A stretch of 64,000 nucleotides of DNA, from NCBI GenBank assembly GCA_029777945.1, contig JAKORG010000025.1, positions 1-64,000 of the forward strand, read 5' to 3'. Every line of letters begins with the position of its first letter. Within the stretch, counting starts at the first letter, position 1. The notes beneath the pieces were generated by a model, which saw nothing but the letters and a program-made list of their open reading frames with translations, did not search any database and had not been told where the DNA came from. Source of the stretch: Deltaproteobacteria bacterium. GTDB lineage: Bacteria; Desulfobacterota; Syntrophorhabdia; Syntrophorhabdales; Syntrophorhabdaceae. Positions 26,879 through 35,805 of the stretch are shown here, piece after piece. The position numbers were made by a program, and so were the translations under genes.

Positions 26879-29167
26879 CTAAATTTTTTTTTCTCCCTCT
26901 TTTGCCTTAATAGCTGCAAGCACCTTCTCAGGCGTAATAGGCAAATCTTTTATCCTTACACCAATGGCATCGTAAATAGCATTGGCAATAGCAGGTGCTG
27001 TTGGCACAAGTCCTGGTTCTCCAATGCCCTTTGCACCAAATGGACCTTCCTTCTCCTCTGTTTCTACTATAACAGGTTGAATGGGAGGCACATCCTTGAC
27101 AGTGGGTATCTTGTAATCAAGGAAATTTCCGTTCATCAATCTTCCATCTTTGTAGATCATCTTTTCGCCGAGGGCATAGCCTATACCCTGCAGACCGCCA
27201 CCGTAAATCTGGCCTTCAAGAAGAAGGGGATTTATGGCCTTACCCACATCGTGGGCAGCTATGTAGTTTAAAATCTTCACCTTTCCCGTTTCTTTATCCA
27301 CCTCAACTTCTACACCATGGGTACCATAAGCATAAGATGCTGAGAGATTACCTTTAAATTCCTTATCAAAGTTTTCGTTGGCAGGGTCATAAAAATACTC
27401 AGCCATGAGCATCTTACCGCCAGTGGTATAGTGTATTCTCCTTAATACCTTGCCAAGGGGTATACTCTTTTCAGAATTTTTTGTTGAGAATATAATGCTG
27501 TCCTTGATATCGAGGTTTGAAGGTTCTTCTTCGAAGATCTTCGATGCTGCATCGAGAATCTGTTGCCTAATCCTATTGGCAGCACCGAGGGCAGCGTTTC
27601 CTGCAACGAATGTGGTTCTGCTTGCGTGAACGCCCACATCCCATGGACATACCTCTGTATCGTTATTGATTACATTCACATCTTCTATGGGAATACCTAA
27701 AACCTCTGCAACGATCTGGGCAATTACTGTATCAGAACCTTGACCTATATCGCTTGCACCGGTAAATACATCGACTTTGCCGAAATCGTCCATTTTTATA
27801 ATTGTGCCACAACCATCGGATTTATAAACACGGGCACCACCACCTACGTGTATTAATGATGCCATACCCACGCCCCTTCCTTTATCCTTTCCTCTTTTTT
27901 CTTTCCAGTTAAGCCTTTTTGCAACCTCTTCGATACATTCCTTCATACCACAGGATGTTATCTTGAACCTCTGTGGTGTAATTTCACCAGGTTCGTTGGC
28001 ATTTATCCTCCTTATTTCAAGGGGATCAATATCAGCCTTTTCGGCAAGCTGGTCGAGGTTTGATTCTATTGCAAATGTAGCCTGGGGATTACCGTATCCT
28101 CTCATAGCCTGGCAGTATGTATTATTTGTATAAACACATTTGGCAGTGTATTTTACATTTGGCACCTTGTAAAGGGATGATATGGGCAGCATCATAACAG
28201 ATGGCGTTGTAGCACCCCACGATGTATATGCACCGTTATCTAATATCATTTCCACTTCCCTGAATGTGAGTCTTCCTTCTTTGTCGCAACCTTGTGATAT
28301 TTTCGTTATGGTGCACTGCCGCGGGGAGGTGGCAAAGAATTCCTCTTCCCTTGTAAATATTATCTTTACAGGTTTTTTTGTCTTAAGGGCAAGTAAAATG
28401 GCGATATATTCATATGCATAGGTGTCGAGTTTACTTCCAAATCCGCCGCCTATTACAGCCTGGATAATCCTTACACGCCTATTCTTTAATCCAAAGGCAT
28501 TTAGTGCCTCTACAAAATCGTTCTGGGCAAGGGAGGGAATCTGTGTGTTACTATATAAAGTAAGGTTATTCTGCATATCAAAATGGGCAATGCAGCCGCT
28601 TGTTCCAAGGCAGCAGTGTGTAACCCATTGCGTAGAAAATGTATCCTCTGCTATGTAAGCGGATTCATCTTTTGCCTTTTCCACATCTCCGCATACAAGT
28701 CTCCAGGGCAGTTTAAGGACATTGGATTTTGCCTCCTCGTGGAGTATGGGTGCACCTTCTTTCATGGCCTCTAATGGGTCAAATATACCGGGAAGCTCTT
28801 CGTATTCTACTTCAATTAAGGATAGGGCCTCTTCTGCTATTTCTTGGCTTGTAGCTGCAACAGCGGCAATTTCATCGCGTATGGATAGAACCTTTTTTGA
28901 CTTTAAAGGTGGATTGTCTTTCATAAAACCAATTCTAAAATTGGGAGGCATATCCTTTGCTATTACAATTGCCTTTACACCTGCCAGCTTTTCTGCCTTT
29001 GATGTATCAATCTTTAAGATGTTTGCATGGGGATATTTACTGTATAATATTTTTCCGTATAGCATCCCAGGTAGTTTTATATCCTGGATATATTGTGCAA
29101 CACCTGCTGCCTTAAGGGGTGCATCTAATTTCGGTATTTTTTTTCCAACTACTTTAAGGTTTTCCAT
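26879..29167 (-). CDS. molybdenum hydroxylase, molybdopterin-binding subunit (set 1)
   Basis: The 762-residue protein shows VIGGGFGSKLDTYAYE, GASDIGQGSDTVIAQIVAE, VCPWDVGVHASRTTFVAGNA, and an intact active-site motif GPFGAKGIGEPGL with the catalytic Glu. It should hydroxylate or dehydroxylate an N-heterocyclic or aryl-CoA substrate using water-derived oxygen. In the pathway proposed for the operon this is the best candidate for indoleacetate ring hydroxylation. It differs from the set-2 subunit throughout, so the two are old paralogues, not a recent duplication. Confidence 0.92.
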   Translation of the reverse strand: MENLKVVGKKIPKLDAPLKAAGVAQYIQDIKLPGMLYGKILYSKYPHANILKIDTSKAEKLAGVKAIVIAKDMPPNFRIGFMKDNPPLKSKKVLSIRDEIAAVAATSQEIAEEALSLIEVEYEELPGIFDPLEAMKEGAPILHEEAKSNVLKLPWRLVCGDVEKAKDESAYIAEDTFSTQWVTHCCLGTSGCIAHFDMQNNLTLYSNTQIPSLAQNDFVEALNAFGLKNRRVRIIQAVIGGGFGSKLDTYAYEYIAILLALKTKKPVKIIFTREEEFFATSPRQCTITKISQGCDKEGRLTFREVEMILDNGAYTSWGATTPSVMMLPISSLYKVPNVKYTAKCVYTNNTYCQAMRGYGNPQATFAIESNLDQLAEKADIDPLEIRRINANEPGEITPQRFKITSCGMKECIEEVAKRLNWKEKRGKDKGRGVGMASLIHVGGGARVYKSDGCGTIIKMDDFGKVDVFTGASDIGQGSDTVIAQIVAEVLGIPIEDVNVINNDTEVCPWDVGVHASRTTFVAGNAALGAANRIRQQILDAASKIFEEEPSNLDIKDSIIFSTKNSEKSIPLGKVLRRIHYTTGGKMLMAEYFYDPANENFDKEFKGNLSASYAYGTHGVEVEVDKETGKVKILNYIAAHDVGKAINPLLLEGQIYGGGLQGIGYALGEKMIYKDGRLMNGNFLDYKIPTVKDVPPIQPVIVETEEKEGPFGAKGIGEPGLVPTAPAIANAIYDAIGVRIKDLPITPEKVLAAIKAKEGEKKI

Positions 29168-29169
29168 GT

Positions 29170-29634
29170 TTACCTCCCTGCTGCTACTGATTTAATAGCA
29201 TCTATAATCATCACATAGCCTGTGCATCTGCAGAGATTTCCTTCGATTGCCTCTTTTATATCATCTTCTGTGGGATTTGGTTTTTCATCGAGAAGCGCCT
29301 TGGCAGACATAATCATACCTGGGGTGCAAAAACCACACTGGACAGCGCCCTTTTCAATAAATGCCTTTTGCAGGACATGGAGTTCACCGTTTTTTGATAA
29401 TCCTTCAATAGTGGTGATGTTTTTTCCTTCTGCCTCAAGGACAGGATAAATACATGAGTTTACAGCCTTTCCTTCAATGATTACAGTGCAGGCACCGCAT
29501 TCACCGTAACCGCATCCTTCTTTTGTCCCTGTTAGCCCAAGAACCTCTCTTAAAAGATACAGAAGTGTCCACTTTGGCTCTACTTCTACTGTTACTTCCT
29601 CATTGTTCAGAGTAAATGTGATTTCTTTTCTCAT
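29170..29634 (-). CDS. molybdenum hydroxylase, [2Fe-2S] subunit (set 1)
   Basis: The 154-residue protein has both [2Fe-2S] sites: CGYGECGACTVIIEG with NSCI, and QCGFCTPGM with NLCRCTGY. It is the electron-transfer subunit of the set-1 enzyme and lies between its FAD and Mo subunit genes, 2 bp before the latter. Confidence 0.93.
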   Translation of the reverse strand: MRKEITFTLNNEEVTVEVEPKWTLLYLLREVLGLTGTKEGCGYGECGACTVIIEGKAVNSCIYPVLEAEGKNITTIEGLSKNGELHVLQKAFIEKGAVQCGFCTPGMIMSAKALLDEKPNPTEDDIKEAIEGNLCRCTGYVMIIDAIKSVAAGR

Positions 29635-29643
29635 AAATACCCC

Positions 29644-30621
29644 CTACCATAGTCTTTCTGGATAAATTTCTTCATCTGGTCTTACTATCCTGTCAATTGA
29701 TTTCATAAGTGCCCTTTTTACGAGGACCTTTATCATCTCTTTTCTATACCATGCCTCACCCCTTATGCTGTCCCTCGGTTGTGCTTCACTGGCTGCGATT
29801 TCACCGACCTCCTCAAAAAGCTCAATGGATATGATTTTTCCAGCGAGTGCCTCTTCAGCCTTTTTTGCCCTTATTGGTTTCGGTGCAACAACGCCCATGG
29901 CAATCCTTGCTTCCTCGCATTTTAGTCCTTCATCCTTCAATTGCATAAGGATGTTAGAAATGCTGTCAATGGTACACAGTAAATCTCTGCATCGTATTTG
30001 ACTGTCTTTATCCAGGCTTATAGTTATCCTTGTGGCAACTCCCAGAATGGGTAAGTCCATTGCCTCCCTTCTTGTGTGTTTTATATAAGCAGAGCCTGTA
30101 TTTTCTTTTAATCTGGGCATTGAAAACTCTTTGAGTATCTCATCTTTTTCAAGAACCGTCTTTCCTGGTCCTAAAAAGAATTCATTCAAATCCACTTCCC
30201 GTTCGCCCTTTGTCCCTATTATAACTGCCTTTGCATCGAAAATAAGTAAAGGACAGGCAGTATCTGCGGAAGGCGCTGCATTACAGATGTTTCCACCGAT
30301 AGTAGCTACATTTCTAATCTGTTTCGAACCGAGACGACTCGTTGCATCTGTTAATGCAGAATAGTATTTTTTTATGTATTCGTTTTTGTCAATATCATCA
30401 TGGGTTACTAAGCTGCCTATTTTCAATCCATCTTTGGTGTCGATGTTACGTAATTCAGAAATATTCCTCAAAGATATAAGATGCTGGGGAGATATCTTTT
30501 TCTGTCTTAGTTGCACCATAACATCAGTGCCACCGGCAATAAACTTTGCGTTGTCAAGGCCTGACATAATTTTTATGGCCTCTTCTATTGAATTTGGCTT
30601 ATAGTATTCAAAGCTTCTCAC
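29644..30621 (-). CDS. molybdenum hydroxylase, FAD subunit (set 1)
   Basis: The 325-residue protein has KFIAGGTDVMVQLRQKK and RNVATIGGNICNAAPSADT, the typical FAD loops of the XDH medium subunit, and no extra cysteine loop. It therefore resembles ordinary XDH/CoxM-type subunits and should pass electrons to a usual acceptor. The start is GTG after GGAGG. Confidence 0.92.
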   Translation of the reverse strand: MRSFEYYKPNSIEEAIKIMSGLDNAKFIAGGTDVMVQLRQKKISPQHLISLRNISELRNIDTKDGLKIGSLVTHDDIDKNEYIKKYYSALTDATSRLGSKQIRNVATIGGNICNAAPSADTACPLLIFDAKAVIIGTKGEREVDLNEFFLGPGKTVLEKDEILKEFSMPRLKENTGSAYIKHTRREAMDLPILGVATRITISLDKDSQIRCRDLLCTIDSISNILMQLKDEGLKCEEARIAMGVVAPKPIRAKKAEEALAGKIISIELFEEVGEIAASEAQPRDSIRGEAWYRKEMIKVLVKRALMKSIDRIVRPDEEIYPERLW

Positions 30622-30636
30622 AATAACCTCCTTCTT

Positions 30637-31941
30637 TTAATCTCTATTATCAAACACCCTTTTTGTTTTTCTTTCAGAGCGGGGAAGGGAACCGTAATCA
30701 ACAATCTCCACCTCACAGCTTACCATTATCTGTTTCTTTATGGCATCTTCTATTTTCTTTCTTACCTGTTTGTCAAGCTCATCTGAAGGTTTTAATTCAT
30801 GGGCCCTTTCAACCTTTACCAACATGTTATCCTTTCCACTTTTTTGATCTCTGGATAGGATTATCTGAAATTCGCTGCCTACCTCTTTTATCTTTGAGAG
30901 TATTTCATCAATATGGCTTGGGTAGATGTTCACTGCCCTGAAGATAAACATATCATCAGAACGGCCCATAATTCTGTCGTGCCTTGGCATAAGACTACCG
31001 CAAGGACATTCACCGGGGATAAGCCTTGTCAAATCCCTTGTCCTGTAACGAATAAGGGGCGCTGCCTCTTTTCTCAATGTGGTTACAACCATCTCACCCA
31101 CCTCACCTTCAGGCACAGGTTCCAGTGTTTCAGGGTTGAGTATTTCCAGTATATAGTAATCTGCCCAGTAATGAATACCTGTATGATAGCGGCAGTCAAG
31201 GTCTGTCCCTGGACCGTATAGTTCGGTCATGCCAGGTATATCAAATAGCTGGTCATAGGCAACACCTGAAAGCTCTGAAATCCTTTTTCTCATAGCATCG
31301 CTTGAACGTTCTGAACCGAATATTAATTTCTTTAATGCAATCTTTCCCCTCAAGCCCCTTTTATCAATCTCCTCTGCCATTAAAAGCCCCATAGAGGCAG
31401 TACATGTCATGACAGTTGTTCCAAAGTCCTCAAGAAACTGACACTGCATGTCAATATTGCCAGGGCCTATGGGGATTGACATGGCGCCAAATCGTTCACA
31501 GCCATTTTGAAAACCCCACCCTGCAGTCCATACGCCGTAGCCCACTGCAATCTGGATTCTGTCCTCTACGGTGCAATCTGCATATGCATAACAGCGGGCA
31601 AACATATTTGCCCAGTCATCCACATCCTTTGCTGTGTAACATAAGACTTTTCTTTTTCCTATAGTGCCACTTGAGGCATGGATACGGATAACCTTTTCCA
31701 TAGGCACACTCAATAGGGGAAAGGGATATCCCTCCTGAAGGTCTTTGCTTGTCGTAAATGGTAGCTTTTTAATATCATCCAGTGATTGGATGTCCTTTGG
31801 TTTTACACCTGCCTCATCTAATTTCTTTCTATAATGAGGTGAACCGTTGTATGCATGGTTAACTGTCCATTTTAAACCTTCAAGTTGAAGTGCCTTTAGC
31901 TCTGCTTCTGTTTTTACAGTTGCATCAAAAGGTCTTTTCAT
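30637..31941 (-). CDS. phenylacetate-CoA ligase family enzyme (IaaB/PaaK-like)
   Basis: The 434-residue AMP-forming ligase shows IHASSGTIGKRKVLCYT (phosphate loop), YGVWTAGWGFQNGCERFG, DIPGMTELYGPG, RYRTRDLTRLI and GRSDDMFIFRAVNIYPSHI, as in PaaK. It activates an aryl-acetate-like acid to its CoA ester. In Aromatoleum a relative (IaaB) is an indoleacetate-CoA ligase. The start is ATG 31941, 6 nt after AGGAGG; the GTG at 31962 contains that site within its first codons and is rejected. Confidence 0.88.
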   Translation of the reverse strand: MKRPFDATVKTEAELKALQLEGLKWTVNHAYNGSPHYRKKLDEAGVKPKDIQSLDDIKKLPFTTSKDLQEGYPFPLLSVPMEKVIRIHASSGTIGKRKVLCYTAKDVDDWANMFARCYAYADCTVEDRIQIAVGYGVWTAGWGFQNGCERFGAMSIPIGPGNIDMQCQFLEDFGTTVMTCTASMGLLMAEEIDKRGLRGKIALKKLIFGSERSSDAMRKRISELSGVAYDQLFDIPGMTELYGPGTDLDCRYHTGIHYWADYYILEILNPETLEPVPEGEVGEMVVTTLRKEAAPLIRYRTRDLTRLIPGECPCGSLMPRHDRIMGRSDDMFIFRAVNIYPSHIDEILSKIKEVGSEFQIILSRDQKSGKDNMLVKVERAHELKPSDELDKQVRKKIEDAIKKQIMVSCEVEIVDYGSLPRSERKTKRVFDNRD

Positions 31942-31974
31942 ATGTATCCTCCTATAATCCACATATAATTAATT

Positions 31975-33690
31975 TTATTTTGTCTCCCTTATCTTTCTTG
32001 TTTCTTCCCAATTTATTTCCAGTGTTGAAGGATTTATTATTACACCGTAATCATTTTTTGCGCTTTCTATGCTAATATAGCCTTCTATTACATCGTTTAG
32101 AACCATCTCAGGATCTCTCTCAAAAGGATTTCCATATCCACCACCACCAGGTGCATCAATGGTTACCACATCACCTGGTTTTAACTGTGTTAGACCATAT
32201 GGATTTCCTGGCTTATTGTTTACAAGAAACTGGCCTTTTCTGCCTGGTTTTCCCCCAAATAGACCTTCTGCAGGATACACGTATCTTCCGGCCTGTATTC
32301 CAAGATTTACAGGTGGTATAGGTGCATAGTCATCGCTGGGAACTCTAAAGACCTCTCTTTTGCCAAGACCACCTTTTGTCTTTCCTGGACCACCAGAGTC
32401 TGGTAAGAGTTCTCTTTTTTCAACAATGAGGGGTGTATCGTTTTCAAAAATTTCAACGGGTGTGTTTGCACCGTTTGCAGGAAATATATAAACATAATTT
32501 CCATCGTTTTTAGCCCCTGCACCCATGCCTTCACCCCTTATTATGACAGAATGCCAGGGTTTACCGTCTTTTCTTCTACCGTAGAATACATTCATTGCTG
32601 CAGGTGTTCCTCCTGAACCTGCAATTACCTTATCAGGCAAAACCTCTGATAATGCCCTGTATATTATTTCTGTCATAAAGTGACCCACCTGCATACGGGC
32701 TGCAACTGCTGCTGGAAACTTGCAGTTCACAACAGTGCCTTCAGGTGCATATAGTTTTATGGGCTTTGCACATCCATCATTATTGGGGATATCAGGGGCA
32801 AACATACTTTTAATAGCCATAAATACATATGCATAGGTAAAGTTAAATACTACATTTCCACCCCAGTTTACCTGAGGTGATGAGCCATCGAGATCCACAA
32901 TAATATCAGTATCTTTTACCTCGACCTTTGCATTTATAATTATATCTTCATTTCCTTTAGTCTGTTCTATTATACCTTTTGCCTGATACACACCTTTAGG
33001 AATCTTTGCTATCTCTTCTCTCATGCTCTTTTCAGTGACCCCGATTATCTGATTTGCCAGATCATCGAGATTTTCAAGATTATTATCTTTTAACATCTGA
33101 CAGATTTTCTCAGAACACACATAATTTGCTGCAATCTGAGATCTTATGTCGCCTATTACCTCGTCAGGGGTTCTAACATTCCATTTTATTAAGTCTAAAA
33201 CAGATTGATTCAGAACCCCTCTGTCATATAATTTTACAAAAGGAATAAAAAGTCCTTCCTCGAATACATCGTGATTATCCGATGCAACCCTTCCTCCTAT
33301 GTCAGAATGGTGAAATACACAGGCAGTAAATGCAACGAGTTTATCTTTATAAAAAATAGGGCTCATAACACACACATCGTTTAGATGCCCTGCAAGGGCC
33401 CATGGGTCATTAGTAATGAATACATCCCCTGGTCTGTAATAATCAGGTGGAAATTTGTTTACAAGATTTTTTATACCCAGTGCCATTGCACCTGATTGGC
33501 CAGGGGTAGCAAATGTGCCCTGTGCAAGTTCTCTACCAAATCTGTCTGTAAACATGCAGGTGTAATCGTGGGCATCTCTCAGAAGGCTTGAAAAGGTTGT
33601 TCTGGCAACGCTTGAATCTGCTTCATCTACTATGGAAATGAGCCTGCGCCACAGAATCTCCAGTGTTATGGGATCAAAAACAACTGCCAT
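31975..33690 (-). CDS. hydantoinase/oxoprolinase beta subunit (HyuB)
   Basis: The 571-residue protein has the HyuB features NDPWALAGHLNDVCVMSPIF, FHHSDIGGRV, GTPAAMNVFYGRR, LPDSGGPGKTKGGLG and DAPGGGGYGNPFERDP. With HyuA it forms an ATP-dependent lactam/cyclic-amide hydrolase or a related carboxylase. In the indoleacetate pathway this pair opens the 2-oxindole ring. It starts at TAATG with the hyuA stop, with GGAGGTGA in front. Confidence 0.9.
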   Translation of the reverse strand: MAVVFDPITLEILWRRLISIVDEADSSVARTTFSSLLRDAHDYTCMFTDRFGRELAQGTFATPGQSGAMALGIKNLVNKFPPDYYRPGDVFITNDPWALAGHLNDVCVMSPIFYKDKLVAFTACVFHHSDIGGRVASDNHDVFEEGLFIPFVKLYDRGVLNQSVLDLIKWNVRTPDEVIGDIRSQIAANYVCSEKICQMLKDNNLENLDDLANQIIGVTEKSMREEIAKIPKGVYQAKGIIEQTKGNEDIIINAKVEVKDTDIIVDLDGSSPQVNWGGNVVFNFTYAYVFMAIKSMFAPDIPNNDGCAKPIKLYAPEGTVVNCKFPAAVAARMQVGHFMTEIIYRALSEVLPDKVIAGSGGTPAAMNVFYGRRKDGKPWHSVIIRGEGMGAGAKNDGNYVYIFPANGANTPVEIFENDTPLIVEKRELLPDSGGPGKTKGGLGKREVFRVPSDDYAPIPPVNLGIQAGRYVYPAEGLFGGKPGRKGQFLVNNKPGNPYGLTQLKPGDVVTIDAPGGGGYGNPFERDPEMVLNDVIEGYISIESAKNDYGVIINPSTLEINWEETRKIRETK

Positions 33691-35783
33691 TATCTCACCT
33701 CCTTAATATCTATCCAGAGGAATCCGTATTCATCCATCCTGACATGGGCATCTTCACCTACCACAAGGGTTGATTCCCTTTCCTCTATTATTGCTGGCCC
33801 CCTAAAACTTGCCTCAGGGAAAAGTCTGTATCTATCATACACTGTGTATGGTATAAAATCCTTTGCAATGGGTGAATAGGCCAGTCTTTTCCCTTTTATA
33901 GCATCTTCTAAAGATTGACCATTCTTTCTTGTAAGTTTTGGTAGTTTAAGAAGCTTTACAGGCAGAGACGCCCTTACTTTGAAGTTTATAAACTCCACCT
34001 CTGAATCAGGGTAAGTTCTACCGTATAGTTTTTCATAACTCTCATCAAATAGTCTTCTGATGAGTTCCTTTGAAAATGTGCCAAAATCTCCCTCTGGCGC
34101 AGATATATTCACTTCTGACCCTTGACCCACAAATCTCATATCAAGGGAACGTTCAAAAGAAATGTAATCACCAGATTCCTTTTTTAATATATGGAGTGCC
34201 TCATTTTCCATCTCTTTAAAAAGTCTTTCAATCTCGTGGAAATCTACCTGACTTAAAGATACCTTGTGGCTTCTCAGTAGATCAAATGCCCTTGGTACAG
34301 TAAAGAAACCCATGGCTGAACCAACCCCTGCATTTGGTGGCACAATTATGCGTGGTGCTTCGAGTTTTTTTGCAAGACCATATGTATGGACTGGACCGGC
34401 TCCACCAAAGGCAGCTATTGTAACAATTTTTGGGTTTCCTCCTTTTTCTGCAATATGTGTTTTTGCTGCAGCTGCCATGGTTTCATTGATGAGATCGTGT
34501 ATGCCCCATATGGCCTGGACAAAGGATACACCCAGTGGTTTTGCTATCTTCTCTTCTACCCCACGCCTTGCACTTTCTTTATCTAATTTCATCTCTCCGC
34601 CAAGAAAATAGTTTTCGTCAAGGTAACCGAGGAGTAAATCTGCATCTGTTACGCACGGTTCAGTCCCCCCTCTTGCATAACAGATAGGGCCTGGGTCAGC
34701 ACCTGAACTTTCAGGTCCTACCTGGAGTGTACCGAATTTACTTACCTTTGCAATGCTTCCACCACCTGCACCTATCTCCATTAAATCCACAACAGGCACC
34801 TGGATGGTAAGACCACTGCCTTTCATAAATCTCTGAACACGACCTACCTCAAAGGTAGGCACAACGCCTGCTATACCTTTCTGTATTAAACATGATTTTG
34901 CTGTTGTGCCACCCATGTCAAAGCAGAACATCTCTGGTATATTGAAAAGCTTGCCATAATACTGACCTGCAATAACAGCAGCAGTAGGCCCTGATTCGAT
35001 AATACGAACAGGAAACTCTGCTGCAGTTTCAACAGAAGTAATACCACCACTGCTTAACATGATAAACAGTTTTCCTTTAAAACCAATGGAGGAAAGTCTT
35101 CCTGAAAGCTTTGAAAGATAACGACCTGTAAGTAGTTTTACATAGGCATTTGTAACAGTCGTGCTCGTTCTCTCATATTCTTTGATCTGGGGAAGCACCT
35201 TATAAGAAATGGAAGTAGATAACCAAGGTGCCTCTTCTTTTATAATTTCCTCTATCATTTTTTCGTGCACAGGATTTTCAAATGAATTTATTAAACACAC
35301 AGCAATAGATTCCACTCCCATTTCTATTAATGTTTTTACAACCCTTTTTGCCTCCTCTTTATCAAGGGGTTTTAGCACTTTACCGTCACTTCTTATCCTT
35401 TCATCTACTTCAAGACGTAACCTCCTTGGAACCAGTGGTTTGGGAAATTCGGCAAATATGTCATAAGGTGCATAACGGATCTCCCTTCCTATCTCGAGGA
35501 TGTCTCTAAAGCCTTTTGTTGTAATTAGCCCTGTTTTTGCACCTTTTCTCTCTATGATCGAATTTATCACAAGGGTTATTCCGTGAATAATCTCATCGAG
35601 TTTCTCCACAAAATTAGGTGTTGATTTTTCAAGTATTCTTATACCCTCTTCTACTGCATCTGAAGGGTCTTTTGGGGTTGTTAGGCATTTGGCTGTTTTT
35701 ATCTCACCTGTTTTATCGTCAATTAAAACAAAATCCGTAAAGGTTCCGCCTATGTCACATCCCAGACGAAAATACTTCTCCAT
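33690..35783 (-). CDS. hydantoinase/oxoprolinase alpha subunit (HyuA)
   Basis: The 697-residue protein has the ASKHA-type nucleotide-binding motifs RLGCDIGGTFTDFVLID and FCFDMGGTTAKSCLI, then AAFGGAGPVHTYGLA, as in HyuA/5-oxoprolinase A. It should supply the ATP-dependent activation for ring opening with HyuB. The start is set at 35783, where GGAGG sits 4 nt before ATG and the protein begins MEKYFRLG; a longer frame to 35834 would run into the mutase gene. Acetophenone/acetone carboxylases are related but use additional subunits that are absent here. Confidence 0.9.
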   Translation of the reverse strand: MEKYFRLGCDIGGTFTDFVLIDDKTGEIKTAKCLTTPKDPSDAVEEGIRILEKSTPNFVEKLDEIIHGITLVINSIIERKGAKTGLITTKGFRDILEIGREIRYAPYDIFAEFPKPLVPRRLRLEVDERIRSDGKVLKPLDKEEAKRVVKTLIEMGVESIAVCLINSFENPVHEKMIEEIIKEEAPWLSTSISYKVLPQIKEYERTSTTVTNAYVKLLTGRYLSKLSGRLSSIGFKGKLFIMLSSGGITSVETAAEFPVRIIESGPTAAVIAGQYYGKLFNIPEMFCFDMGGTTAKSCLIQKGIAGVVPTFEVGRVQRFMKGSGLTIQVPVVDLMEIGAGGGSIAKVSKFGTLQVGPESSGADPGPICYARGGTEPCVTDADLLLGYLDENYFLGGEMKLDKESARRGVEEKIAKPLGVSFVQAIWGIHDLINETMAAAAKTHIAEKGGNPKIVTIAAFGGAGPVHTYGLAKKLEAPRIIVPPNAGVGSAMGFFTVPRAFDLLRSHKVSLSQVDFHEIERLFKEMENEALHILKKESGDYISFERSLDMRFVGQGSEVNISAPEGDFGTFSKELIRRLFDESYEKLYGRTYPDSEVEFINFKVRASLPVKLLKLPKLTRKNGQSLEDAIKGKRLAYSPIAKDFIPYTVYDRYRLFPEASFRGPAIIEERESTLVVGEDAHVRMDEYGFLWIDIKEVR

Positions 35784-35805
35784 ATAACCTCCGTTTTTTA
35801 CATTT

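Noticed and set aside
31975-35783. HyuA/HyuB as an acetone or acetophenone carboxylase
   Set aside because: The further small subunits of these carboxylases are missing and the surrounding Mo and B12 genes fit lactam opening better, although the families are related and this cannot be fully excluded.
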